A stretch of 64,000 nt of DNA from an uncultured Roseobacter sp. Its GTDB lineage: Bacteria; Pseudomonadota; Alphaproteobacteria; Rhodobacterales; Rhodobacteraceae. The stretch lies in contig NZ_CANLNE010000003.1 of assembly GCF_947492555.1 (NCBI RefSeq), positions 1,087,255 through 1,151,254 on the forward strand. The letters are read 5' to 3'. A model generated the notes under the pieces. That model saw only the letters and a program-made list of their open reading frames with translations, was not told the origin of the DNA and searched no databases. Positions 27,134 to 35,715 of this stretch are shown one piece after another. Every line of letters begins with the position of its first letter. The first letter of the stretch is position 1. The position numbers and the translations under genes are program-made.

Positions 27134-28003
27134 ATGACAGACGCCCATCGCCCCCTTTTTGCGCAGGTGAATGGGCAGGACATCTGCTACGCGGTCCAAG
27201 GCAGCGGGCCGCCCATTCTGCTGCTGCACGGCTTTCCGCAAACCCATGTGATGTGGCGCCCCGTGGCTGACATGCTGGCCGCGCAGTTCACTGTGATCAC
27301 CCCGGACCTGCGTGGGTATGGCAACAGCAGCAAGCCGCAGGGCACGGAAACCTACAGCTTTCGGCACATGGCGCAGGATCAGATCGCGCTGATGGACCAT
27401 CTGGGCTTCGACAGTTTTCACCTTGTCGGCCATGATCGCGGCGGGCGCGTTGCGCATCGGTTGACGTTGGATGTGCCGGGCCGGGTCCGCAGCCTGACGG
27501 TCATGGACATCGTGCCCACGCATCTGCTGCTCGACAAGCTCACGCAACAGGTGGCAAAGGCCTATTATCATTGGTTTTTCCTGGCTCAGCCCCATCCCTT
27601 TCCAGAAACCATGATCGGGCATGATCCGGACAGCTACTTCGAGAGCTGCCTGCTGGGATGGGGGGCTGCGAAGCTGTCGGACTTCGAGCCCGAGGCATTG
27701 GCGGCCTATCGAACTGCATGGCGGGACCCGGAGGCGATCCGGGGCATGTGTGCCGACTACCGGGCCGCGCTGGAACATGATTTCGATCTGGATGCCCAGG
27801 ATCTGCAACGGCAGGTGACCTGCCCTGCCCTCGTGCTTTTCGGCGGACAAGGTGCGATGGCGAAAGCCTATGATGTCCCCGCCACCTGGCAAGACCGACT
27901 AAGCAACATGCAGGCCGAGGCGATTCCCGGCGGGCATTTCTTTGTGGATCAGTCACCGCGGGAAACGGCGGATGCCCTGATGCGGTTCTTGACGGATATC
28001 TGA
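27134..28003 (+). CDS. Alpha/beta hydrolase resembling haloacetate (fluoroacetate) dehalogenase
   Basis: 289 residues with a canonical alpha/beta hydrolase core: oxyanion region LLHGFPQTH, nucleophile elbow GHDRGG with an Asp nucleophile (Asp101), acid Asp125 and base His268 (GGHFF). The residues that define fluoroacetate dehalogenases appear in the expected order: Arg102 and Arg105 beside the nucleophile, His146-Trp147 (YYHWFF) and Tyr209. That pattern supports defluorination or dehalogenation of haloacetates, though epoxide hydrolases share the core. It starts 58 bp after the M20 peptidase stop; GAGAGGGG precedes the ATG. Confidence 0.85.
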   Translation: MTDAHRPLFAQVNGQDICYAVQGSGPPILLLHGFPQTHVMWRPVADMLAAQFTVITPDLRGYGNSSKPQGTETYSFRHMAQDQIALMDHLGFDSFHLVGHDRGGRVAHRLTLDVPGRVRSLTVMDIVPTHLLLDKLTQQVAKAYYHWFFLAQPHPFPETMIGHDPDSYFESCLLGWGAAKLSDFEPEALAAYRTAWRDPEAIRGMCADYRAALEHDFDLDAQDLQRQVTCPALVLFGGQGAMAKAYDVPATWQDRLSNMQAEAIPGGHFFVDQSPRETADALMRFLTDI

Positions 28004-28008
28004 GAAAG

Positions 28009-28085
28009 TGGCGCGGTTGACGGGGCTCGAACCCGCGACCCCCGGCGTGACAGGCCGGTACTCTAACCAACTGAGCTACAACCGC
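28009..28085 (-). tRNA. tRNA-Asp (anticodon GTC)
   Basis: 77-nt tRNA on the minus strand with encoded CCA. Acceptor arms GCGGTTG / CAACCGC pair fully, the D-arm AGCTCAGTTGGTTAGAG and T-arm GGGTTCGAGCCCC are standard, and the loop CTGTCAC places GTC at the anticodon. Identical to the copy at 28577–28653. It sits six bases from the stop of the hydrolase gene on the opposite strand. Confidence 0.96.
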
Positions 28086-28240
28086 GCAATGCGCTGCGGA
28101 ATAGGCCATGTCTACCGGCCCGTCAATAGGACAGAGAGCGGACGCTCAGATCCCCCTGCAACAGAAAGCCTTCCCTTACGTCAATTCGGAATGCTAGCCT
28201 GCGGGAACGCCACAAAGGCGAGACCTTGGGAGGGGATAGA

Positions 28241-28525
28241 ATGTTTGCACGCGTAACACATTACAGGATGAAGCCGGAGTCCGTGGAGGCGGCCATGGCC
28301 ATGCTGGACACCATGAAGCCGCAAATCATGGCTTTGCCGGGCATGCACCAGTTCATCAACACGATGAACGATACCGGGGAGGGTTGCGTGATTTCGCTGG
28401 TGGAGAGCCGGGAGATTTCGGACGCCAACGCTGGCGCGGTACAGGCGCTCTGGTCGCAGTTTCAAGAGCATCTCGCAGCACCGCCTTCTGCCGAAGGGTT
28501 TGATGTGATTGCGGATTGGCGGTAG
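28241..28525 (+). CDS. Small dimeric alpha/beta-barrel (ABM-like) protein
   Basis: 94 residues starting MFARVTHYRMKPESVEAAMAMLDTM after GGGAGGGG. The pattern beta strand–helix–beta with FARVTHYRMKP, LPGMHQFINTMN and GCVISLVESREISDA is that of the antibiotic biosynthesis monooxygenase (ABM) / stress-responsive dimeric barrel superfamily. Catalysis not established for most members. It occupies the space between two identical tRNA-Asp genes but on the opposite strand. Confidence 0.75.
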   Translation: MFARVTHYRMKPESVEAAMAMLDTMKPQIMALPGMHQFINTMNDTGEGCVISLVESREISDANAGAVQALWSQFQEHLAAPPSAEGFDVIADWR

Positions 28526-28542
28526 CGAACCCAAGAAAGCAA

Positions 28543-28566
28543 AAAAGGGACCCAAGGGTCCCTTTT
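28543..28566. terminator. Bidirectional intrinsic terminator
   Basis: AAAAGGGACCC and GGGTCCCTTTT form an 11-bp perfect inverted repeat with a two-base centre (28543–28566). Read on the plus strand it ends in TTTTC behind the ABM-like gene; read on the minus strand it is followed by TTTTTTGC and lies directly after the tRNA-Asp at 28577–28653. It can therefore serve both. Confidence 0.8.
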
Positions 28567-28576
28567 CAAGCAGCGG

Positions 28577-28653
28577 TGGCGCGGTTGACGGGGCTCGAAC
28601 CCGCGACCCCCGGCGTGACAGGCCGGTACTCTAACCAACTGAGCTACAACCGC
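28577..28653 (-). tRNA. tRNA-Asp (anticodon GTC), second copy
   Basis: 77 nt including CCA, identical over its full length to the copy at 28009–28085, with the same acceptor stem, D-arm, GTC anticodon and T-arm. Followed by its own terminator. The two copies point the same way and flank the ABM-like gene. Confidence 0.96.
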
Positions 28654-28794
28654 CCACTGCACACACGGGGCGTTGCCCGCGCGTTGGGACGTCTTAGGCG
28701 GCGGCATCAGGCGCGTCAAGCGCGATACTTGCGCCGACGCATATTTTTTTATCCGCAGCGTTGCATTCGATATCGGACGGCCGAATTCGGCCCA

Positions 28795-29514
28795 TCAGAG
28801 AGGATGGGATTGCAGGTCTTCATGAATGAACTGCGCGGCGAAATGCCCCCAGTGTCGGTAAATCTCGGGGCCGGGGTGGAACCCATCGGAAGCCATGCCT
28901 GTCGTGTCTGCCCCCCAATCGGGGTGCAGCAATCGCACATCCGGAGCGGCCTGGGCCACCCCCTCCAGGGCCTCCGAAAGCTTTTGGGCATGGCGCCCGA
29001 GCACGGTACTCAGAGGACGCGGCAGGGCGGGAAACTGGTCGAGGGGTGGCACGGTCGTGGCGTATATCCGGCGCACCGCATAGCGGCTGCGCAGCGTATG
29101 GTGCAGTGCCTGCGTCTGGCGCGTCCAGCGCGAGGGATGTGTCAGCCGGGTGACGTCGTTGACCCCCAGCGCAGTAAGGGCAATGTCAAACGACCCCTCG
29201 CCGACAGAGGACAACAGCGCCGGGACCGAGGCCGTGGTGATGCCGGTGCGCGCCACCAATTGCCACATCACAGTAGCCCGCGCCCCAAGGGCCTGCACAA
29301 GCTGACCGCTCAAAGCCGCGCGCTGCGTCGGGGCACCGACACCGGCGGCGGAAGAATCGCCCAGGATCAGCACACGCAAACGCGGCCCCTGCCCCTCTTG
29401 GCCCGCACGCGGTCCCGATGCTTCCGGCAGACGCGGCGTGCGACGGATCACCTGCACCGCCTGAACCGCCAGCACAGGGGCGAGCGCCAACTGCTGCGCG
29501 CGGGTGAGAATCAT
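28795..29514 (-). CDS. SGNH/GDSL-family hydrolase
   Basis: Esterase/lipase-fold protein of 239 residues. Block I is GDSSAAG with nucleophile Ser54, block III GVND near residue 118, and block V DGFHPG near 209–214 supplies Asp and His. The N-terminal about 25 residues are hydrophobic-basic (LALAPVLAVQAVQVIRR) and may anchor it or act as signal. Substrate unknown. It begins 17 bp after the pirin stop on the same strand, so the two are probably cotranscribed. Confidence 0.85.
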   Translation of the reverse strand: MILTRAQQLALAPVLAVQAVQVIRRTPRLPEASGPRAGQEGQGPRLRVLILGDSSAAGVGAPTQRAALSGQLVQALGARATVMWQLVARTGITTASVPALLSSVGEGSFDIALTALGVNDVTRLTHPSRWTRQTQALHHTLRSRYAVRRIYATTVPPLDQFPALPRPLSTVLGRHAQKLSEALEGVAQAAPDVRLLHPDWGADTTGMASDGFHPGPEIYRHWGHFAAQFIHEDLQSHPL

Positions 29515-29531
29515 GGAGCCGCCGGAGCCCC

Positions 29532-30470
29532 CTATTTATCGGGCAAGGGGATGAATTCGCTGTCGTCGCCCGGCGGCAGTTGAAACCGGCCATGCGCCCA
29601 GTCTCCGGCGCGCCAGGCTTCCTTGGCCGCATCAATACGATCCTTTGACGATGCCACAAAATTCCACCAGATGTGGCGTGGGCCGTTCAAAGTAGCCCCA
29701 CCCAATAACATCAACCGCGCCCCGGTCTCTCCGGCCTGCAGGGAGATCTTGTCACCGGGCCGGAACACCATCATCCGGCCCGCCTCAAAGCGGTCTCCGG
29801 CCACGGTAATCTCGCCTGAGATCACGTAAACGCCACGGTCCTCGTGGTCATCCGGCAAGGGAATGCGCGCGCCGGGCTCGAGCAGCGCATCCGCATAAAA
29901 CGTCTCTGAATAGACCTGTACCGGCGCTTCCTCACCATAGGCCGTGCCAAGGATCAGGCGGACCGTCTTGCCCTCCCCCTCCAACACGGGCAGACTGGCC
30001 TTGGGCGCGTGTTCGAACGCCGCCGCGTTGTCTTCCGCCTCTTCCGGCAGGGCCACCCAGGTTTGAATGCCAAAAAGATCATGCGGACGCTCGCGAATCT
30101 CTCCGTCAGTCCGCTCGGAATGGGTGATCCCATGGCCCGCAACCATCCAGTTCACGGCCCCCGGTTCGATCCATTGATCCGTGCCGAGACTGTCCCGGTG
30201 ATGGATCTTGCCCTTGTAGAGGTAGGTGACCGTCGCCAGACCGATGTGCGGGTGCGGGCGCACATCGATCCCTTTGCCGGTCACAAATTCTGCCGGACCC
30301 ATCTGATCAAAGAAAATGAAGGGGCCCACCATCTGCCGCTTGGGGGCTGGCAAAGCGCGCCGGACTTCGAACCCGCCCAGATCCCGCGCGCGCGGCACGA
30401 TCACCGTCTCGATCGCATCCACCGCATCCCCGATCGGGCAATCGGGATCCAACGCCGGGTTCCAACTCAT
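29532..30470 (-). CDS. Pirin-family protein (bicupin)
   Basis: 312 residues with two cupin domains. The N-terminal one carries the metal-binding motif region RPHPHIGLATVTYLYKG and GAVNWMVAGHGITHSER, as in pirins with quercetinase activity; the C-terminal cupin is about 190–290. The start at 30470 (MSWNPALDP) follows AGGAGG. Function in bacteria is varied (quercetinase, redox sensing), so only the family is claimed. Operon with the SGNH hydrolase. Confidence 0.9.
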   Translation of the reverse strand: MSWNPALDPDCPIGDAVDAIETVIVPRARDLGGFEVRRALPAPKRQMVGPFIFFDQMGPAEFVTGKGIDVRPHPHIGLATVTYLYKGKIHHRDSLGTDQWIEPGAVNWMVAGHGITHSERTDGEIRERPHDLFGIQTWVALPEEAEDNAAAFEHAPKASLPVLEGEGKTVRLILGTAYGEEAPVQVYSETFYADALLEPGARIPLPDDHEDRGVYVISGEITVAGDRFEAGRMMVFRPGDKISLQAGETGARLMLLGGATLNGPRHIWWNFVASSKDRIDAAKEAWRAGDWAHGRFQLPPGDDSEFIPLPDK

Positions 30471-30541
30471 CGCGCGCCCTCCTGTCAGCAAGTTTCATTG
30501 GAAGAATAGCCCCGTGCGCGGGAGAGACAATTACCGATCAG

Positions 30542-30817
30542 TCAAATCTTGCGTAGATCGTGACCAGATCGCGTCGGTAGGGTATTCTCGTCAATCCGCC
30601 GCGCGGCCTGATCGAGCCGGGCCGCCATATGGATTATTTCAGACACATCCCCCGCGCTCTGCTCCAGCGCCATTTCGAATGCTGCATATTCAAGGAACTG
30701 CGCGGCGATTTGCATTGCGATGCGAACGCGCTCTTGATTTGGCAAGCCATCTAGCGCGGCGAAAGCCGTCGACAGGTCCACAACCTCTGAAGGAATGTCA
30801 TCCGTGGGCACGGTCAT
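30542..30817 (-). CDS. Small hypothetical protein, paralogue A
   Basis: 91 residues, helical and acidic, no signal peptide or membrane helix. The central block reads LPNQERVRIAMQIAAQFLEY followed by AAFEMA, SAGDV, and AARLDQA. This block matches the protein at 31084–31383 position by position, so they are paralogues. No known family recognised. Start ATG 30817; ribosome site weak. Confidence 0.6.
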   Translation of the reverse strand: MTVPTDDIPSEVVDLSTAFAALDGLPNQERVRIAMQIAAQFLEYAAFEMALEQSAGDVSEIIHMAARLDQAARRIDENTLPTRSGHDLRKI

Positions 30818-31083
30818 GTCGTGTCCGCTTTCAGTTGTTTCCGACGCGTTACTGCCACAACATCGCGTCGAACGTTCACCTCTCTCAAATGACCCGAAAG
30901 ATCAAAATATAGGCCGATCCATCAGTCCGGGATTTCACGCACAACTCCTCGGCGCACCCCTGTCATTTTTCCTGCAACAACGTCTGGACATCACTGTCTC
31001 TTATCGAGCAGCCTGCTGTCAACCCAAGGTAGTTTGCAACTCAGGTTTTTAAACCAATTGGTATGCAAAAACTGCGTTTATAC

Positions 31084-31383
31084 CTACTGCATCCGTCGGA
31101 ACGTCTGAGGAATCGTGTCAGGCATGGCGGTTTGGACATCTGATGACGCATGATCGACGCGCGCCGCGCAATTGATCAGATCGGCCACATCGTCTGCGGA
31201 ATAGGTACCCGCCATCTCGAAGGCGGCAAATTCAATGAGCCGGGACGCCAGACCAAGTGCACAGCCGGACCGCTCAGATACAGGCAGTTCGTTCAGCAAA
31301 CACATCAGCCTGTCTGCGGTCTCAGTCACCGATTGATCTGCCATGGCATACATCCGCACACCACTTGCCTTCCTCACGCACAT
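31084..31383 (-). CDS. Small hypothetical protein, paralogue B
   Basis: 99 residues. The core LPVSERSGCALGLASRLIEF, AAFEMA, SADDV and AARVDHA parallels paralogue A at the same spacing. The ATG at 31383 is preceded by AAAGGGG eight bases upstream; internal methionines at residues 11 and 14 would remove only a non-conserved front. The 266-bp space between the two genes shows no further gene and is relatively AT-rich. Function unknown. Confidence 0.62.
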   Translation of the reverse strand: MCVRKASGVRMYAMADQSVTETADRLMCLLNELPVSERSGCALGLASRLIEFAAFEMAGTYSADDVADLINCAARVDHASSDVQTAMPDTIPQTFRRMQ

Positions 31384-31558
31384 TTGCGTGCCCCTTTCTC
31401 ATTCTCTCATCGCCATTCTGGCCCCCCATCATCTGGTGAATCACAGAGCGGCAACCTTGGCAAGGCACAGTTTGTGCCAGCCTCTGCACGGCCCTGTATC
31501 GGCACCATTGCGCCGGAATTCTTGATTTTCACTACCTATGAGGGTGCGGTGTGCAAAG

Positions 31559-31634
<76 letters not shown>

Positions 31635-31668
31635 GATTTGCGCGGTTTAGCCAAAGTCTCTGTCCGCT

Positions 31669-32247
31669 TCAAGCCCCTATCGTCAGTTGCTGCATTTGTC
31701 CGTTTTCGAGGTAGTAAATCACGCCCTGTCCGCCCGGCAGCATTCCAATTTCGCTTACATCCTTGTCCAATACGATCAGCCGCAACATGCGCGATGTGAT
31801 CCCGTGGGTCACAAGCACAGCGGGCTCGCTCAGGTCACCCAGAAACGACCGGCAGCGGTCGTGCAGGGCGGAAAAGCCTTCCCCGCCGGGCGCACGCTCA
31901 TAGAGGTCCAGCGCACTCTCCTCGCTTTCGTCTATAGCGCGGTCAATTATCAACTCATCACGGCGCAAACCTTCCCAGTCACCAACGCCAATTTCCGTTA
32001 GTCTTGGATCGGTATCGATACGCCCAAACAAACCCTCAAGGGCGATGGCCGCGGTTTGAAAACAGCGGCCTTGTGGGCTGCACAAGGCGCGGAAGTCCGT
32101 CAAATCACGGGTCTGCAAAATGCGACCCTGGGCTGCCGCCTGTGCCCGTCCAAGTTCAGACAAGGGAGAATCAAGGCTGCCCTGTATGCGATGTTGCGCG
32201 TTCCACTCGGTCTGGCCGTGGCGCAGGATGTAGAGAGGTGGGATCAA
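31669..32247 (-). CDS. Histidine phosphatase family protein (phosphoglycerate-mutase-like)
   Basis: About 192 residues. Catalytic RHG in YILRHGQTEWN near the N-terminus and the second His in VLVTHGITSRM fit the histidine phosphatase superfamily; GLEG-type helix GDWEGLRRDEL supplies the acid. A TTG at 32247 (giving MIPPLYILRHGQ) has GAGGAG nine bases upstream; a GTG at 32277 would add ten residues but lacks a ribosome site. Substrate unknown. The gene is bracketed by two tRNA-Val genes on the same strand. Confidence 0.82.
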   Translation of the reverse strand: MIPPLYILRHGQTEWNAQHRIQGSLDSPLSELGRAQAAAQGRILQTRDLTDFRALCSPQGRCFQTAAIALEGLFGRIDTDPRLTEIGVGDWEGLRRDELIIDRAIDESEESALDLYERAPGGEGFSALHDRCRSFLGDLSEPAVLVTHGITSRMLRLIVLDKDVSEIGMLPGGQGVIYYLENGQMQQLTIGA

Positions 32248-32336
32248 AGCGGTCAGCTCCTCGGCGCGCTCCGGCACCCGCAGCCCGACAGGTCATATCA
32301 CCCGGAATCGTGCAGTCGAGTGCCAGGAAAGGGAAA

Positions 32337-32411
32337 TGGTGGGTGATAAGAGATTTGAACTCCTGACATCTTCGATGTGAACGAAGCGCTCTACCACTGA
32401 GCTAATCACCC
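32337..32411 (-). tRNA. tRNA-Val (anticodon CAC)
   Basis: 75 nt with encoded CCA. Acceptor GGGTGAT / ATCACCC; anticodon stem CTTCG/CGAAG around TTCACAT gives anticodon CAC; T-arm AGGAGTTCAAATCTC. It differs from the TAC isoacceptor at 31559–31634 in acceptor, anticodon and T-arm but shares the whole anticodon stem, suggesting descent from a common duplicate. Confidence 0.95.
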
Positions 32412-32466
32412 GTGGCAACCGGCCTACCGAAATGCGATCTCGCATGCAAGAGGCCGGCGGGAAATT

Positions 32467-32889
32467 TCAGTCCTTCGCACCATCGCTTGAAGGTTCGAGC
32501 GCCGCTTTCAGGGGCGGATTGGTCTGGCGAATTTTTGCAACAATGACCCGTCCATTGCTCAGCTTCTTTTCGCGATTGATGCGGACACGTCCCAAGGGCG
32601 GCAAAACCAGACTGCGACCTTCCGCAAGCGTCTCGCCAAGCTCGGCCAGCAAGGCTTCGACAACCGGCTTGGCGTCACGCTTCTTCACGCCCGTCCGCGC
32701 AACCACTTTTTCCACCAACTCTTTCTTGCGCAGGGCATTTGGGAAGTCAGCGGCCTTTGCCGCGTTTTTGGACGCCGCTGTCTTCTCTGACGCTTTCTTG
32801 GTTGGGGCCGCGGGTTTTGCCGCGGATTTCTGCGTCACGGGTTTTGCGCGCGTACCGGTTTTGCGGGGTGTGGTCTTTGATGTGCTCAT
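32467..32889 (-). CDS. HU-family DNA-binding protein with Lys/Ala/Pro-rich N-terminal tail
   Basis: 140 residues. The C-terminal 85 residues are an HU/IHF domain (LRKKELVEKVVARTGVKKRD, LVLPPLGRVRINREK). Before it lies an approximately 50-residue tail rich in Lys, Ala, Pro and Thr (KPAAPTKKASEKTAASK), resembling histone H1-like extensions. Start 32889 follows GGAGAGGCGAC. A nucleoid protein beside lon is common in bacteria; here the lon terminator separates the two. Confidence 0.85.
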   Translation of the reverse strand: MSTSKTTPRKTGTRAKPVTQKSAAKPAAPTKKASEKTAASKNAAKAADFPNALRKKELVEKVVARTGVKKRDAKPVVEALLAELGETLAEGRSLVLPPLGRVRINREKKLSNGRVIVAKIRQTNPPLKAALEPSSDGAKD

Positions 32890-33054
32890 GTCGCCTCTCC
32901 AACCGCTTTTGCGGCCTGTTGTCATGCGGTAGCGCCTGTACGCTGTTTCGCGATTGGAAACAGTCTAGAGGGAAGCGGAAAAAAAATCCAGTTCGCCGCC
33001 CCTTGCTACCACCGCCCGCGCGGCACCAGCATAACTCGATGCCCGCAAAGAAAG

Positions 33055-33081
33055 AAACCGCGGCCTTTGGGGCCGCGGTTT
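33055..33081 (-). terminator. Intrinsic terminator of lon
   Basis: AAACCGCGGCC (33055–33065) and GGCCGCGGTTT (33071–33081) form an 11-bp perfect stem with a 5-base loop, 25 bases after the lon stop. On the minus strand it is followed by CTTTCTTTGC, a T-rich tail. Confidence 0.8.
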
Positions 33082-33105
33082 CCACTTGTAAAGTCGGGCT
33101 GCGCG

Positions 33106-35517
33106 TTAGTGTGCGGTTGCAGCGTCACTGGCCTCAGATGACCCGGCCAAAGCAGCAGCGGCTGCCGCATCCTCAGCAGCCTGGTCCCATTCGATGGCTT
33201 CAGGCTGCCGGACCAATGCGTGTTTCAGCACTTCAGACACATGGGAGACTGGGATGATGTCCAGTCCCGCCTTTACGTTGTCGGGGATTTCCGGCAAATC
33301 TTTGGCATTTTCCTCCGGGATCAGCACCGTTGTGACGCCTCCACGCAGGGCTGCGAGCAGTTTCTCTTTCAATCCACCAATAGGCATCGCGTTCCCACGC
33401 AGGGAGACCTCACCCGTCATCGCGATGTCCTTGCGCACGGGGATTTGTGTCAGCACCGAAACGATGGATGTCACCATCGCCAGACCGGCACTTGGTCCGT
33501 CCTTGGGCGTCGCGCCGTCCGGCACGTGCACGTGGATGTCGATCTTGTCGAATTGCGGTGGTTTGACACCGATGCGCGGGCTGATCGACCGAACGTAAGA
33601 CGATGCAGCGTCAATGGACTCCTTCATCACATCGCCCAGTTTGCCGGTGGTCTTCATCCGGCCCTTGCCCGGCAGGCGCAAGGCCTCGATGCTCAGAAGC
33701 TCGCCCCCAACCGAAGTATAGGCCAACCCTGTCACAACGCCGATCTGATCTTCCTTCTCGGCCAGACCGTAGCGGAACTTTTTTACGCCCAGGAAATCAT
33801 CAATATTCTCATCCGTGACGGTCACCGCCTCGGCTTCCTTCTTGATGATCTTGGTCAGCGATTTGCGCGCAACCTTGGCAATTTCACGCTCCAGGTTCCG
33901 CACGCCGGCCTCGCGGGTATAGGTACGGATCATCTCGGTAAGTGCGGACTCCTCGAGTGTGAACTCCTTGGCCTTCAGACCATGATTCTTGATCTGCTTG
34001 GGCACCAGATGCTGTTTCGCGATCTCGCGTTTTTCATCCTCGGTGTAACCCGCCAGCGGAATGATCTCCATCCGGTCGAGCAGCGGTCCGGGCATGTTGT
34101 AGCTGTTCGATGTGGTCAGGAACATCACATTCGAGAGGTCATATTCCACCTCTAGGTAGTGATCCACGAAGGTGGAGTTCTGCTCCGGATCAAGCACTTC
34201 GAGCATCGCTGACGCGGGGTCGCCCCGGAAATCCTGGCCCATCTTGTCGATCTCGTCGAGCAGGATCAGCGGGTTCGTCGTCTTCGCCTTTTTCAACGCC
34301 TGAATGATCTTGCCAGGCATTGAGCCGATGTAGGTGCGTCGGTGACCCCGGATCTCACTCTCATCGCGCACGCCGCCGAGCGAGATGCGGATGAATTCGC
34401 GCCCCGTCGCCTTTGCCACGGATTTGCCGAGGCTGGTTTTACCGACACCTGGCGGGCCGACAAGGCACATGATCGGGCCTTTCAGCTTGGACGAACGTTG
34501 CTGCACCGCGAGATACTCGACAATCCGCTCCTTGACCTTTTCAAGGCCATAGTGATCGTCGTCCAGCACCTTCTGGGCGCGGCTCAGATCCTTCTTCACG
34601 CGGGATTTCACACCCCACGGGATCGAGAGCATCCAGTCGAGGTAATTGCGCACGACCGTGGCTTCGGCGGACATCGGGCTCATGTTCTTGAGTTTTTTGA
34701 TCTCCGCATCCGCCTTTTCGCGCGCTTCCTTGCTCAGCTTGGTGTCCGCAATCTTGGCTTCCAGCTCGGCAACTTCGTTCTTGCCGTCCTCGCCATCGCC
34801 CAGCTCCTGCTGGATCGCCTTCATCTGTTCATTCAAGTAGTACTCGCGCTGGGTCCGCTCCATCTGGGATTTCACGCGGGTTTTGATCTTTTTCTCGACC
34901 TGCAGCACCGACATTTCGCCCTGCATCAGGCCGTAAACCTTCTCCAGCCGCTCGCTCACGCTCAACGTCTCCAGAAGGTCCTGTTTCTGGTGCACCTCAA
35001 TGCCCAGATGACCGGCCACGAGGTCTGCCAAGCGCGCAGGCTCGGTGGATTCGCCCACGGCAGACAGCGCCTCTTCGGGCACATTCTTCTTAACCTTGGC
35101 ATAGCGTTCGAACTCGTCCGACACGGTACGCAACAGCGCTTCGGTCGTGGCGAGATCGCCGGGCATCTCGGTCAGATACTCCGCGCGTGCCTCGAAAAAG
35201 CTGTCGTTTTCAAGGTATTCCACGATGCGCACCCGCGCCTGCCCTTCGACCAGCACCTTGACCGTGCCATCGGGCAGTTTCAGCAGTTGCAGCACGTTGG
35301 CCAGCACGCCGGCCTTGTAGATACCGTCACTTTCAGGATCGTCGACACCGGGGTCGATCTGGCTGGACAGCAAAATCTGCTTGTCGTCCGCCATCACCTC
35401 CTCCAGCGCGCGCACCGATTTGTCGCGCCCGACAAAAAGCGGAACAATCATATGGGGGAAAACCACGATATCGCGCAGCGGCAATACCGGGTAGGAGGCG
35501 TTGAGAGGCTCTTGCAT
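33106..35517 (-). CDS. lon: ATP-dependent protease Lon
   Basis: Cytoplasmic AAA+ serine protease that degrades misfolded and regulatory proteins; 803 residues, full length. LON substrate-binding domain at the N-terminus (YPVLPLRDIVVFPHMIVPLFVGR), AAA+ domain with Walker A GPPGVGKTSLGKS and Walker B ILLDEIDKM, and the C-terminal protease domain with catalytic Ser in DGPSAGLAM and Lys about 43 residues later. AAGGAAAG precedes the ATG. Upstream holds a GTGGGG/CCCCAC hairpin near 35600 but no heat-shock promoter I could assign. Confidence 0.98.
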   Translation of the reverse strand: MQEPLNASYPVLPLRDIVVFPHMIVPLFVGRDKSVRALEEVMADDKQILLSSQIDPGVDDPESDGIYKAGVLANVLQLLKLPDGTVKVLVEGQARVRIVEYLENDSFFEARAEYLTEMPGDLATTEALLRTVSDEFERYAKVKKNVPEEALSAVGESTEPARLADLVAGHLGIEVHQKQDLLETLSVSERLEKVYGLMQGEMSVLQVEKKIKTRVKSQMERTQREYYLNEQMKAIQQELGDGEDGKNEVAELEAKIADTKLSKEAREKADAEIKKLKNMSPMSAEATVVRNYLDWMLSIPWGVKSRVKKDLSRAQKVLDDDHYGLEKVKERIVEYLAVQQRSSKLKGPIMCLVGPPGVGKTSLGKSVAKATGREFIRISLGGVRDESEIRGHRRTYIGSMPGKIIQALKKAKTTNPLILLDEIDKMGQDFRGDPASAMLEVLDPEQNSTFVDHYLEVEYDLSNVMFLTTSNSYNMPGPLLDRMEIIPLAGYTEDEKREIAKQHLVPKQIKNHGLKAKEFTLEESALTEMIRTYTREAGVRNLEREIAKVARKSLTKIIKKEAEAVTVTDENIDDFLGVKKFRYGLAEKEDQIGVVTGLAYTSVGGELLSIEALRLPGKGRMKTTGKLGDVMKESIDAASSYVRSISPRIGVKPPQFDKIDIHVHVPDGATPKDGPSAGLAMVTSIVSVLTQIPVRKDIAMTGEVSLRGNAMPIGGLKEKLLAALRGGVTTVLIPEENAKDLPEIPDNVKAGLDIIPVSHVSEVLKHALVRQPEAIEWDQAAEDAAAAAALAGSSEASDAATAH

Positions 35518-35715
35518 GCTCTTTCCTTATTCTTGGCAAGATGGTTCCGGTCCCGCATTCGCAGCAACACTCGACCATCTCCGGGTTCGGACGACTAAAG
35601 TGGGGCGCACCCCACCCGAAATCAACCTTACCGCCTGTTAAGCTTACTCCAGCATGGCCAGAGAAGCCGGGAATCACAAGCCTTCAAATCACGCCCGAAG
35701 CATACCCAAAAGCCC

